Positions 17,427-26,605 of a stretch of DNA of 64,000 nt are shown one piece after another. Where the stretch lies: the NCBI GenBank assembly GCA_009377745.1, contig WHTK01000011.1, positions 33,760-97,759 on the forward strand. The letters run 5' to 3'. Every line of letters begins with the position of its first letter. Positions within the stretch are counted from its first letter, which is position 1. This DNA is from Dehalococcoidia bacterium. GTDB taxonomy: Bacteria; Chloroflexota; Dehalococcoidia; DSTF01; WHTK01. The position numbers and the translations under genes were made by a program. Below the pieces are notes generated by a model. That model saw only the letters and a list, made by a program, of their open reading frames with translations. It was not told the DNA's origin and did no database searches.

Positions 17427-18515
17427 TTAGTGGGAACTATGGCATTTGCGAATGCATGCGCACGGGTTCATGGCCGCGACGAGCATGAAGTTCGCCGGGA
17501 AGGTGACGCTGCCCTGGGCGCGGCTGATCGTCACGAGGTGGTCCTCGAGCGGCTGACGCAGCACTTCCAGCGTTTGCTGTCCGAACTCGGGCAGCTCATC
17601 CAGAAAGAGTACGCCCCGATGCGACAGGCTGATCTCTCCCGGCCGCGGCTGCCTTCCACCCCCGACCAGGCCCGCCTGTGAGATCGTGTGATGTGGCGCC
17701 CGGAAGGGCCGCTGGCGGATCAGGGGTGTATCGCGCGGCAGCAGCCCGGCGACGCTGTAGATACGCGTCACCGTCAGCGCCTCTTCGGGAGTCAGGGATG
17801 GCAGCACCGAGGGCAGCGCCCGGGCCAGTAGCGTCTTGCCCGCTCCGGCCGGCCCGACCATCAGCAGGTTGTGACCGCCCGCCGCCGCGACTTCCAGCGC
17901 CCGCTTGACGTGCTCCTGGCCCCGCACCTCGGCGAAGTCAGTGCCCTCATAGGCGAGCGGCGCCTCACTTAATGGCTGGCCCTGGCGCACGTAGGGCGCA
18001 ATCGGCTCTTCGCCGCTGAGGTGCTTGATCAGGGCCGCAAACGACTCGACCGGGTAGACTTCGACGCCCTCGACCAGCGCCGCCTCGGCCGCGTCCGAGG
18101 CGGGGACGAAGACCTCGCGCAGGCCGCGGTCGCGCGCCAGGCTGACCATCGGCAGCACGCCGTGGGTGGGCCGCAGCCGTCCGTCCAGCGATAGCTCACC
18201 CAGGAATAGCGACTGGCTGGTGTCCGCGATCACCTGCTCCGAAGCGATGACGACGCCAACCGCGATCGGCAGGTCGAAGCTCGGGCCCTCTTTCTTGATG
18301 TCGGCGGGCGCCAGGGCGACGGTGATGCGCTTGGTAGGGAAGAAGCAGCCGGAGTTGCGGACGGCGGAGCGCACGCGCTCCTTGGCCTCCGAGACGGCCG
18401 CGTCCGGCAGGCCGACCACGTTCACGGCCGGCAACCCCGGCAGCAGGTCGACCTCGACCTCGATCAGCTCACCCTCGAGCCCAACCACCGCCGCCGAGTA
18501 GACTTTCGCAAGCAT
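17427..18515 (-). pseudogene. comM: ComM-like Mg-chelatase AAA+ protein, truncated
   Basis: The 362 residues cover the N-terminal domain ([20 protein letters not shown]) and the AAA+ core with Walker [17 protein letters not shown] and Walker [12 protein letters not shown]. The chain follows ComM through [10 protein letters not shown] and then changes abruptly to a short unrelated tail and a stop; the family is about 500 residues and continues PCGYYGD and the arginine-finger and C-terminal domains. Loss of sensor 1 and beyond should abolish the helicase used for branch migration in natural transformation. The join at about 17465 coincides with a change of gene content, so it marks an insertion or deletion border. 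Confidence 0.85.
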
Positions 18516-18887
18516 GTTCGCATCGGATTATAGGGCGTCGCGGGCGGGATGCAAGAGCAATCGATGTCTGGGGCAAGACCGCAGGCTACCCGATGGAGTG
18601 CGTCAAGGTGAAGAAAGGGCCAGCCTGGCGCTCCTGATGAGGCCGCCCGCTCTGTACTGAGTGCGCATTGTACGAGGCAGCCCTGATCCGTCACTGTCGA
18701 TTGAAGACTTCGACCGACCTGCGATTCAGGTAGGGCATGACTTGGAGGCTCACGCCTTCACGGGCACGCGCTTTTCACGGGTTTTGGTATTGCCTTCTGA
18801 CTTTAGGCGACCTAGCATTGGGGCAAATTCCGCGCATAGACCTGCAGGGTAACGCATTCATTGCGGATTTCGGAAGGGAGACTCGAA
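18516..18887. other. Divergent intergenic region
   Basis: The stretch lies between comM (minus) and the binding-protein gene (plus) and must hold their promoters; I could not pick a convincing -35/-10 pair. GGAAGGGAG at 18872-18880 is the ribosome site of the plus-strand gene. No other structure is evident. Confidence 0.35.
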
Positions 18888-20720
18888 GTGACGGCGAATT
18901 TGCAGTCGTGGCTTGCGAGCTACACGAGAAGAACTATCAGCCGGAGAAGATTCCTGGGCACTACGGCTGCCGGGGCGGGTGCCGCGGCGCTGATCGCTTG
19001 CGGCGGCAGCGATGGCGGCGACGGCGGCGGCGTGACCTTCAGCACCAGCGACGCCCGCAAGCCCGGCTCTGTCTGGCTGGGGGCCAACGACTGGAAACTG
19101 CCGGACGAGACGAAAGACGCCGTCCGTGGCGGCATCTACCGTAATTACATAGAGGAGGACGAACAGCAGAGCTACGACGCTCTAATCCTGGCGCCCTCGC
19201 AGTCGGCTTTCTCGGGCCACGTCCACGAGTACCTCATGGCCAAGAACCGCGGACCCGGCATCGACCCTTCAACACCCGAAGCGGACGTCCCGGTCCCGGC
19301 CCTTGCCCAGAGCTTTGAGGTGTCCAATGACGGTACGACCGTCACCTTTACCCTGCGCCCGAACGTCAAGTTCCACCCGGTCGCGCCGGTCAACAGCCGC
19401 GTCATGGACATGGACGACTGGAAGACGACCTTGGAGCGCTTCCTGGCCACCAGCGCCCAGCGCGAGCCGCTGACGTCGGTCCTGGACAAGGCCGAGTACC
19501 CGGACGCCACCCACATGGTCTGGCGGCTCAAATTCCCTTACAAGCCACTCCTCACCCGCATCCACAACGAGCGGTTTGCCTTCCAGGTGATCCCGAAAGA
19601 GATCAACATGGACAGCTCGTTGCACGGCACGGTGGCCGCGGGCACCGGCTACAAGATCCTCGACAAGCACCAGCCGTCGGTCACGATGGAGTACCGGAAG
19701 CACGCGGAGTACTGGGGCGGCGACCCCTTCATCGACCGCTGGCACTACCCGGTCATCCCCGAGTACGCGAACCGTTACTCGCAGTTCGTGACGGGCAACA
19801 TGGTTGAGTTTGCACCGAGTGCGCGCGACATCCTCACGCTGATGCGGGACGCCCCCGGCGCCGTGGTGGTTGCCAACGCGCTGGTGAACGACGAGTTGGC
19901 GCGCGTCATCTTCGGCCGCATTAACGCCACAACTCAGCCCTGGAAGGACCCTCGTGTCCGCATCGCCATCCGGCGCGCGGGCAACTTCCGCGGCATCGGC
20001 GAGTTTCGCGCCAACAAGCAGCAATTCGAAGCCGCCGGCGTCCCCGTCGAGGTGGTGTCCCGGACTCACGCGACGTACGGGCTTACCTACTTCCTTGACC
20101 CTGAGAAGGGTGAGCTCGGCGATCTGTCGGCGAACTATCTTCACGACATCGCCGAAGCCAAGAAGCTGACGGCCGCTGCCGGTTTCCCGGACGCGATTGA
20201 AATCGGCTTCAGGACCTACCCCGTCGCCGGTGAGGTGCCGGAACAGGATGCCCTGATCAGCGACAGCCTGAACCAGTCAGGCGTATTCAAGGTAAACGTC
20301 GAGAACTCCACCAACACCGTGGAGCACCGCAACTGCCGCTCGCTGCGCCAGTGCGACGGCCTCGTTACGTCTGACACCAACCAGGACATGGACTACGCGA
20401 TGCGCGAGTACCACAGCGAGGGGCCGAGGCCTGGCGGTGAGCCGGCATACAGCGACCCGGAGCTCGACCGCATCGCCGACGCGTACCGGCGTGAGCTGGA
20501 CCCGCAGAAGAGCATCGCGATCCTGCACGAACACCAGAAGGCCGCGGCGCGGTTTTTCCCCACGGTGCCAAGGGAGCACGAGTACACCATCTTCCAGATC
20601 CGCTGGCCCTGGCTGCACAATACCAACCACGGTTACAACGGGGTTGCGTTGGATGGCCGACCGATTATCGGCGGGCACAAGCAGTGGCTGGACGCCGATA
20701 TGCCGAGGCGCAACGGCTAG
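18888..20720 (+). CDS. Tat-exported ABC substrate-binding lipoprotein (family 5 type)
   Basis: A 610-residue extracytoplasmic solute-binding protein of the peptide/nickel family. The N-terminus has a twin-arginine motif SRRRFLGTTAAG and a lipobox LIACGG, so it is exported folded by Tat and lipid-anchored. Downstream, SFEVSNDGTTVTFTLRPNVK matches the family's early strand. GTG 18888 with GGAAGGGAG seven bases before is preferred to the frame's ATG at 18861. No permease or ATPase genes follow. It probably binds an oligopeptide or other large solute for a transporter encoded elsewhere. Confidence 0.87.
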   Translation: MTANLQSWLASYTRRTISRRRFLGTTAAGAGAAALIACGGSDGGDGGGVTFSTSDARKPGSVWLGANDWKLPDETKDAVRGGIYRNYIEEDEQQSYDALILAPSQSAFSGHVHEYLMAKNRGPGIDPSTPEADVPVPALAQSFEVSNDGTTVTFTLRPNVKFHPVAPVNSRVMDMDDWKTTLERFLATSAQREPLTSVLDKAEYPDATHMVWRLKFPYKPLLTRIHNERFAFQVIPKEINMDSSLHGTVAAGTGYKILDKHQPSVTMEYRKHAEYWGGDPFIDRWHYPVIPEYANRYSQFVTGNMVEFAPSARDILTLMRDAPGAVVVANALVNDELARVIFGRINATTQPWKDPRVRIAIRRAGNFRGIGEFRANKQQFEAAGVPVEVVSRTHATYGLTYFLDPEKGELGDLSANYLHDIAEAKKLTAAAGFPDAIEIGFRTYPVAGEVPEQDALISDSLNQSGVFKVNVENSTNTVEHRNCRSLRQCDGLVTSDTNQDMDYAMREYHSEGPRPGGEPAYSDPELDRIADAYRRELDPQKSIAILHEHQKAAARFFPTVPREHEYTIFQIRWPWLHNTNHGYNGVALDGRPIIGGHKQWLDADMPRRNG

Positions 20721-20738
20721 TCACTCATCCTTGATCAA

Positions 20739-20764
20739 AGGGCGTCGGGGCCCTCTCTTTTGGC
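20739..20764 (+). terminator. Possible intrinsic terminator after binding-protein gene
   Basis: AGGGC (20739-20743) and GCCCT (20750-20754) form a short GC stem followed by CTCTTTT, 19 bases after the stop codon. The stem is short, so confidence is modest. Confidence 0.4.
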
Positions 20765-21019
20765 GCCGCCACTTCGGCCTTAGTCCCTACGAATTGGCGC
20801 TGGTTTCCATTGAGCGATTGCCTAGCCACGCCCGAACAGGACGACGGAATTAGCGACCACGCGGGCGTTGGTGGTGGACCCTTGGCTGTCCGACCGAAGG
20901 AACGCCTCAGGCTAGCCAACACCTAATTCATTGCTTTGCGCCAGCCGTTGGCAGTCGCTTCTGGCTCGGTACAGAACCAGCGTGCACCTGCGGCAGCAGG
21001 TGCACAACGACACGCAATC

Positions 21020-21937
21020 CTAGATCACCTCGTCCTCTAGATACTCGACGCCGAACTCGTTTAGGAAGGTGCCGGCGGGCAGGAAGAGGCCGCCGCTGAG
21101 GTCTCGCATCGCTTCCGCAACCGAGTCCGATGGCTCCATGAAGGCCAGCATCGAGGCGTCGCGGCGGTCGGAGAGGGCGATGAGGCCGGTCGCCGGGATG
21201 TACTCGATTTCGAGCAGACGTCGCGATGTCCGTTTTAGCTCCGTCGCCGTGAAGACCGGCGAGACGCTGATCACGCGGTTCAGCGGCATGTCCACTCCCT
21301 CCGCCGCCAGGGTCTCCTGCGCCAGCGCGATCATTGCGACCAGCGCCCGCCTCCAGGCCGAGCGAGTGCGCTCCGCCGGACGGATGATCGCCTCGACCCG
21401 CTCAGCCAGGCCCCAGGTCACGGCGTAGTTGGCCTCGACGTGCTGTCTAACCGCGGTCGCGTCATAGGGCGAGCTGACAATGTGCTCCGCCACGACAGCC
21501 GCGTTCTGAAAGCGGACGGTCGGGCTTTCCGATTCCGGCTGGTCCCAGGCGAGGATATTGGCCTCCATCCGCCTCCAGTATTCCTGCCGCTGGAAGCCGC
21601 GCTTCGTCATCTCCGCGTGCACGTAGGGATGGCTGACTCTGATCTCGATCAGGTCTCGCAGCACCGGGAAGCCGCCCGTGGCGCTCTCCGGTAGCCCTAG
21701 ATAGGGACAACCCATCCGATAGAAGAGGTCGTGCAGCAGCTCGTGGTAGATGACCTCATCGTCGGCGCCCGGCCTCAAGTGGACATAAGAAACACCGTCG
21801 AGGCCGCGCGCATGGGCGCCATCGGTCGCCAGCTCCGGGTTCTCGACGAACTCGATCCGGCTACCGGGCCAGCGCGAGATGATCTCCTCGTGAAGCGACT
21901 CAATCTCAGCCGAAGCCGGTCTGCCTAAGATCTCCAC
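21020..21937 (-). CDS. Putative zinc metallopeptidase-like protein (HELLH)
   Basis: A 305-residue protein, otherwise unrecognised, with a perfect zincin motif VIYHELLHDLFYRMG (HExxH) at about residue 66, soon after a YVHLRPGADDE strand. No signal peptide or membrane helix is seen, so it should be cytoplasmic. Two GTG codons lie at 21940 and 21937; the second is seven bases from GGAGG and is chosen. It is last in a minus-strand run with a membrane protein, a glycosyltransferase and a DUF983 protein. Proteolytic activity is inferred from one motif only. Confidence 0.6.
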   Translation of the reverse strand: MEILGRPASAEIESLHEEIISRWPGSRIEFVENPELATDGAHARGLDGVSYVHLRPGADDEVIYHELLHDLFYRMGCPYLGLPESATGGFPVLRDLIEIRVSHPYVHAEMTKRGFQRQEYWRRMEANILAWDQPESESPTVRFQNAAVVAEHIVSSPYDATAVRQHVEANYAVTWGLAERVEAIIRPAERTRSAWRRALVAMIALAQETLAAEGVDMPLNRVISVSPVFTATELKRTSRRLLEIEYIPATGLIALSDRRDASMLAFMEPSDSVAEAMRDLSGGLFLPAGTFLNEFGVEYLEDEVI

Positions 21938-22061
21938 CACGTCGCCTCCGCCTATGAATATCGCAATTGCAGCGGATTATAGGCGTTCGCGCGGCGCGGC
22001 GGCATAGTTCGCTGTCCGAATGGCAGGGCGCTATTCGACATAACGAATACGTCGAGTGACC

Positions 22062-22880
22062 TCAGGCCTGCGCCACCGCGATCCAGAGCAGGAAGATCAC
22101 CATGACCGCGGCCTGCGCGTGCATGACCAGCCACTTCTGGCCGATGCGCGCCAGCAGCCGCTCCCAGGCCGGATTGCCGTGCAGAGTCAGCAGCGCTGTC
22201 TGGTAGGCGTAGGCCGCTCCGGCGACGAAAAAGGCAACGACGGCGAAGTGTAGCGGCTGATCCTCGCTGGGCCAGAGGTCGCCCCAGACCTCCTCAGCCA
22301 GCCAGCGATAGGCCAGCGCCAGGCTGAAGCCGACCGGCACCAGCGCGAAACAGCCGATGGGGTTCGTCGTCGTGTGGCGGTAAACGTGCATGCTGAGCCG
22401 CAGCGAGCCCAGGATCATCGCCGAGAGCAGGACCCAGGTCAGAGTGCCGGCGAAGTCGGTGAAGTCGATCGCCAGCAGCAGCAATCGCAGGCCCAGCCAG
22501 CTGATCGCGATGCCAATGTAGAAGGTCGCGTTCGCCATCATGTAGCTGAGGTGCTGGTCACTCAGGTACTGGGTGGAGACCTCACCGCCGAGGTTGGGCG
22601 TCGTCGCGAACTGCATCGTCGAGGCGATCAACACCAGGAAGGCGAGGATGAACATCCCGACCGCGGCCTCCAATTCGACCGAGCCTCGCGTGACGTTGGC
22701 GATGAAGACCGCCGAGGCGACCGTGAAACCGGCGAGCGACCCGACGATGGTCGTATAGCTACCGGCGACCCGCGGGATGTCCCAGAGAGGCATCGCCGGC
22801 GCCGGCCGTTGGCGCCATGACAGCGTCAGCGACACAGCCCCGCCGGCCACGAACAGCAGCAAAACTCCGGCGACCCACAT
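22062..22880 (-). CDS. Polytopic membrane protein of unknown function
   Basis: A 272-residue integral membrane protein with about seven hydrophobic segments, for example at residues 2-18, 45-65, 74-90, 118-140, 145-160, 170-190, 210-230 and 250-268. I do not recognise the family. No catalytic or transport motif stands out. It sits between a glycosyltransferase gene and a metallopeptidase-like gene on the same strand, so an envelope role is possible. Confidence 0.6.
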   Translation of the reverse strand: MWVAGVLLLFVAGGAVSLTLSWRQRPAPAMPLWDIPRVAGSYTTIVGSLAGFTVASAVFIANVTRGSVELEAAVGMFILAFLVLIASTMQFATTPNLGGEVSTQYLSDQHLSYMMANATFYIGIAISWLGLRLLLLAIDFTDFAGTLTWVLLSAMILGSLRLSMHVYRHTTTNPIGCFALVPVGFSLALAYRWLAEEVWGDLWPSEDQPLHFAVVAFFVAGAAYAYQTALLTLHGNPAWERLLARIGQKWLVMHAQAAVMVIFLLWIAVAQA

Positions 22881-22954
22881 CGTCCGTAATTATGCAGGCC
22901 GCTATCGTTAGCGTCTTGCGTTGGAGAGCCGGTGTGGTTACTCGCGAGGCCGCC

Positions 22955-23938
22955 TCAGCCTCGCGACCTGCCTTTCGCCCGGGCAGCCAGATATTTGCCT
23001 GCCCGCGTCATCGCGAAAGCCGCGCGGACAGTGGCCCCGAAGAGCATCCCCGGCGCGAGCGTCGCCGGCGCCCCTACCGACCTTGCCACTGCCGCCATCG
23101 CTGCCAGTCCGCCTATCGACCCGATCAGTCCGGTAGCGATGAAGAGCCGCGGCTTCGTCACCAGCATTACCGCCGCGGCTATCAGCCCCGCCGCGATCGC
23201 CAGGCAGTAGCCCAGGCGGTAGTAGCCCGGCCCGCGGCTCACGTCGATAGACCGCAGCGCGCGCTGGTGGAGCCAGACCTCTCGGCCCAGCCCGTGCGCC
23301 CCGTCGTAAAGATACGCGCCCGCCTCATAGCGGATCCGGAGTCCACGCCGCCGCGCCCGTGTTACGAAGCCGGCCGGGCTATGGATGTCCAGGCCGCTAC
23401 CGGGGTCGAAGCCGCCGAGATCGAAGTAGACCGATCGCCGGCAAGCCATGGCGGCGATGTTGATCGCGATCTTGCGATCCATGCCTCGCTTGAGCGCGAG
23501 GTCGAGGTAGCGCAGTGAACGAGCCATGTAAGAGTCGTCCTCCAGCGGGAACTGAGGGAATCCCAGGATGCCAGCATCATCCGTCTCGACCCGCTTGATC
23601 AGCCAAGACACGAAGCCGGGAGGCACAACGGCGTCCTCATCGAGGAGGAGCAGCCAGTCGCCAAGAGCTGCCTCGGCCCCGGCGGCGTAGCCTTCCAGAA
23701 AGCCCTCGACGCCCGTGTTGAGGCAGCGAAACGCCTCGCGCTGCTGCGCCGGCAGCCGTCTTCGGACCTCAGACTCCTGGCCGGCGGGCAGCAAGCCGCC
23801 GACGATCACCTCAATCTCCGGGGCGGCGGCTTGAGGCAGCACCGATTCCAGGCAACGGGCGAGGTCGTCGACCCCGCCAATAGTCGAGATGAGGATGGAT
23901 ATCCGCGGCGGCGAGACGCTCTGCACGCTTAGCAGCAT
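22955..23938 (-). CDS. Family 2 glycosyltransferase with C-terminal membrane segments
   Basis: A 327-residue GT-A glycosyltransferase. The nucleotide-binding start is ISILISTIGGVDDLARCLES, the metal-binding acidic motif is LLLDEDAVVPPGF (about residue 100) and the acceptor region is RRSVYFDLGGFD. Two or three hydrophobic helices after residue 245 tether it to the membrane. It likely adds a sugar from a nucleotide sugar to a surface glycan or lipid. It begins ten bases after the DUF983 gene ends, so they are co-transcribed. Confidence 0.85.
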   Translation of the reverse strand: MLLSVQSVSPPRISILISTIGGVDDLARCLESVLPQAAAPEIEVIVGGLLPAGQESEVRRRLPAQQREAFRCLNTGVEGFLEGYAAGAEAALGDWLLLLDEDAVVPPGFVSWLIKRVETDDAGILGFPQFPLEDDSYMARSLRYLDLALKRGMDRKIAINIAAMACRRSVYFDLGGFDPGSGLDIHSPAGFVTRARRRGLRIRYEAGAYLYDGAHGLGREVWLHQRALRSIDVSRGPGYYRLGYCLAIAAGLIAAAVMLVTKPRLFIATGLIGSIGGLAAMAAVARSVGAPATLAPGMLFGATVRAAFAMTRAGKYLAARAKGRSRG

Positions 23939-23947
23939 AAACCAGGG

Positions 23948-24295
23948 CTAGCGCGGGTCGATTGTCTGGTCGAGGTGAAGCCAGATGACCCGTGAAAAGC
24001 GCAGGAAGATCGGCACGCTGATCAGGGTCTGCAGCACCATCCAGGTCAGGGCCAGCGCCAGCGGCCAGTCGAGGATCAGGACCAGCGCCGTGGTCCCGGG
24101 CAGGATTGTGATTACGCCAAGGCCGTAGCTGATGTACATTGCGCCCAGGAAATAGCCGGTCTCGCGCAGGAAGCGCAGGCCACAGACCGGACACTCGTCA
24201 TTCATCAAGCCGATGATCCCGGCGAGTCCCGGCTTGAAGATCTGCCCCTCACGGCAGCGCGGGCAAAGTCCCCGGATGATCGCCTCGATGCTCAC
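23948..24295 (-). CDS. DUF983 family membrane protein
   Basis: A 115-residue protein: a zinc-ribbon-like pair of cysteine knuckles (GLCPRCREG and DECPVCGLRF), then two hydrophobic helices (YFLGAMYISYGLGVITILPG and a second about residues 73-95) and a C-terminal WLHLDQTIDPR. This is the DUF983 layout; the function is unknown, though members often neighbour cytochrome oxidase or envelope genes. The frame is open to 24526, but GTG 24295 starts the domain exactly and avoids overlap with the plus-strand aldolase. Confidence 0.8.
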   Translation of the reverse strand: MSIEAIIRGLCPRCREGQIFKPGLAGIIGLMNDECPVCGLRFLRETGYFLGAMYISYGLGVITILPGTTALVLILDWPLALALTWMVLQTLISVPIFLRFSRVIWLHLDQTIDPR

Positions 24296-24395
24296 GCCGC
24301 TAGCATACGCGGGCGCTCGTCGCTGGTTGACGTCGCTCCGATCCATACGTAGCATCCGGGCAGTCTCGAATAGCCAAACGCCGGAGGTGAACACG

Positions 24396-25124
24396 ATGCC
24401 CGACCTCAACGAGCTGCGCCGCCAGGTGGCCCTTTCCTGCCGGATGCTGGGCCGCCTTAACCTCACGCGAGAGCCGGCCGGCCACGTCAGCGCCCGCATC
24501 CCGGAGGGCGATCTGGTCCTGATCAAGGGTCGCGGCCCGGACGAAGCGCCGCTCAGCTATACCCGGCCGGAAGACCTGATCGTCGTCGACATGGCCGGCA
24601 AGATGGTCGAAGGCCGCGACGGGCTCGCCGCGCCCAATGAGGTCTTCATCCACACCTGGCTCTATCGGCTGCGAGCCGACGTCAACTCCGTGATCCACGT
24701 CCATCCACCGACGATCGTCGCGTTCACCATCGCCGGCCGCGACCTGGTCCCCTGCGTCGGCGCCTACAGCCCCGCCGCACTTAGCTTTGCCCTGGAAGAG
24801 GTGCCCACCTTCGATAGCGGCGTCCTGATCAACAGCGAGGAGCGCGGCGAGGCCCTGGCGAAGACCGTGGGCGAAGGCCGCGCCTGCCTGATGCGCGGCC
24901 ACGGTATCGCCGCCGCCGGCTCGACCGTCGAAGAGGCGACACTGACGACGATCAACCTCAACGAGCTGGCCGAGATCAACTACAAGGCGGCGCTGCTCGG
25001 CGAAGTGCGACCCCTGCCCGACGCCGACCTGGCGGAGTTCCGCCGTAGCGGCCCCCGCAGGCCTGCCGGGCCGCGACCGCCCAGCTCGGAGTGGCGCTAC
25101 TACGAGAAGCTGATCGAGGGCTAA
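24396..25124 (+). CDS. Class II aldolase/adducin family protein (copy 2)
   Basis: A 242-residue class II aldolase with zinc histidines in VIHVHPPTIVAF and MRGHGIAAAG and a conserved EPAGHVSARI loop. ATG 24396 has GGAGG eight bases upstream; the longer open frame to 24213 overlaps the divergent DUF983 gene. It is only distantly similar to the copy at 5465 and ends with a Pro/Arg-rich tail (RPAGPRPPSSEWRYY). Such proteins act as aldolases, epimerases or decarboxylases; the substrate is not known. An MFS exporter gene follows 60 bases downstream. Confidence 0.88.
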   Translation: MPDLNELRRQVALSCRMLGRLNLTREPAGHVSARIPEGDLVLIKGRGPDEAPLSYTRPEDLIVVDMAGKMVEGRDGLAAPNEVFIHTWLYRLRADVNSVIHVHPPTIVAFTIAGRDLVPCVGAYSPAALSFALEEVPTFDSGVLINSEERGEALAKTVGEGRACLMRGHGIAAAGSTVEEATLTTINLNELAEINYKAALLGEVRPLPDADLAEFRRSGPRRPAGPRPPSSEWRYYEKLIEG

Positions 25125-25184
25125 CCAGCCAGCACGGCTCAGGCGTATACTGGCGCCGGCTCTAGCACGCCTGGGGGGAACAGG

Positions 25185-26459
25185 ATGCAGGAGACGGAAA
25201 AGCCCTATCGGGGACCGGCGTTCGCGGCCTCGCTGCGACACCGGACTTTTCGTGTCTTCTACGGCGGGCTAGTCCTCTCGAGCTTCGGCGGCAACTTTAC
25301 TCAGATCGCGATCTCCTGGCAGATGTATGAGCTCACGGGCTCGGCGCTGCATCTCGGCCTGCTGGGCCTGTCGCGCGCCGCCTCCCTGATCCCCTTCCTG
25401 CTGGTCGGCGGCATGCTGGCGGACGCCGTCGACAGGCGCAAGCTCCTGATGTTCACCCAGGCAGGGCATCTCGTGATCACGGCGGGGCTGCTTGTCCTGA
25501 CGGCGTCCGAGCTGATCTCGCCCGGCATCTTCTACATAGCGGCGATTGTCGGCAGCGTCTTCACGGCGTTGGAAAACCCGGCGCGGCAGGCCATTGTCCC
25601 CAACCTGGTGCCGGAAGCCGACCTGACGAACGCGATCGCGCTCAACGCCTCGCAGCGCAGCGTCTCCTCGATAGCCGGCCCGCCGATCGCGGGTATCATC
25701 CTCGGCTTCCTCGGGCCGGTCGCCAACTACAGCGTCACGGTCTTCTCCTTCGCGGTGATGATCGTGATCCTGGCGCTGATCCGGCCGCTGCGCGCTCAGG
25801 AGTCGCGCGGACGGCGCTCCGTCTCGCTGCAATCGCTGGCGCAGGGCTTCGCCCACGTCCGCGCCAACCCGATCCTCTTCGTGATGATGCTGCTCGATTT
25901 CTGCCAGAACTTCCTCGGCGCCGCCCGCGCCCTGCTGCCGATTTACGCCAGCGACATCCTCAACGCCGGGCCGCAGGGCTTCGGGCTGCTCTCCGGCGCC
26001 TCGGCCGTCGGCTCGATCACGGGCGGCGTTGTCATGGGGACGCTGGGCCGCGTCCGCCGAGCCGGCATCGGCGTCCTCATCGGCATCACGATCTTCGGTG
26101 TCTGCACGGTGCTCTTCGCTTACAACACCAGCTTCGTGCTGGCCTACGTGTTGATCTTCGGCGAGGGCTTCGGCGACACCGTGAGCCACGTCCTGCGCAG
26201 CACGATCCTCCAGCTCAACGTCCCGGACGAGCTGCGGGGCCGCGTGACTTCGCTAAACCAGGTGTTCGTGAATGGCGGCGGGCCACTGGGTTCATTCCGG
26301 GCCGGCGGGATGGCCGCCCTCTTCGGGCCGGAGCTGGCGGTGCTCAGCGGCGGCGTCATTGTCTTGATGATCGTCGCCTTCGTGGCGACCTGCGTGCCGA
26401 GCGTGCGCCGCTACACGCTGGAGAGCGATAGGCCCGTGCCCGCCGGCCATCAAACATGA
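25185..26459 (+). CDS. MFS transporter, EntS/enterobactin-exporter-like
   Basis: A 424-residue major facilitator with 12 predicted membrane helices. The first-loop signature GGMLADAVDRRKLLM (D-R-R between helices 2 and 3), ALENPARQAIVPNLV and LRSTILQLNVPDELRGRV resemble the MFS_3 exporters related to EntS. It probably effluxes a small molecule. GGGGGGAACAGG before the ATG is the ribosome site, and TATACT at 25146-25151 could be a -10. It is convergent with the phosphodiesterase-like gene, with hairpin repeats in between. Confidence 0.85.
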   Translation: MQETEKPYRGPAFAASLRHRTFRVFYGGLVLSSFGGNFTQIAISWQMYELTGSALHLGLLGLSRAASLIPFLLVGGMLADAVDRRKLLMFTQAGHLVITAGLLVLTASELISPGIFYIAAIVGSVFTALENPARQAIVPNLVPEADLTNAIALNASQRSVSSIAGPPIAGIILGFLGPVANYSVTVFSFAVMIVILALIRPLRAQESRGRRSVSLQSLAQGFAHVRANPILFVMMLLDFCQNFLGAARALLPIYASDILNAGPQGFGLLSGASAVGSITGGVVMGTLGRVRRAGIGVLIGITIFGVCTVLFAYNTSFVLAYVLIFGEGFGDTVSHVLRSTILQLNVPDELRGRVTSLNQVFVNGGGPLGSFRAGGMAALFGPELAVLSGGVIVLMIVAFVATCVPSVRRYTLESDRPVPAGHQT

Positions 26460-26460
26460 C

Positions 26461-26597
26461 GGCGAGGCTGGAAAGCCTCGCCTACAAAGTCACATACGTT
26501 TTTGCGTCTTGGGTTTGCGTGGCCAGGGTTGGAAGCCCGCCATGAAGTTACACCCGTTCGCGTCTGGATTTGAGTAGCCGAGGCTGAAAGCCTCGGC
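26461..26597. repeat. Degenerate ~58-bp tandem repeat headed by hairpins (2.5 copies)
   Basis: Three hairpins start at 26461 (GGCGAGGCT-GGAA-AGCCTCGCC), 26521 (GGCCAGGGTTGGAAGCCCGCC, imperfect) and 26577 (GCCGAGGCT-GAA-AGCCTCGGC). After the first two, the spacers also align: AAGTCACATACGTT then GCGTCTTGGGTTTG versus AAGTTACACCCGTT then GCGTCTGGATTTG. So this is a tandem repeat with a 56-60-base period, not three chance stems. It lies between convergent genes and may terminate both. Confidence 0.75.
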
Positions 26598-26605
26598 TAG
26601 TCCGC

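Noticed and set aside
19269..20144. 291-aa minus-strand ORF opposite the Tat lipoprotein gene
   Set aside because: Antisense to a well-supported binding-protein gene, His/Val/Asp-rich shadow composition.
25269..26189. 306-aa minus-strand ORF opposite the MFS gene
   Set aside because: Antisense shadow with Arg/Asp/Gln-rich content typical of reversed membrane-protein codons.
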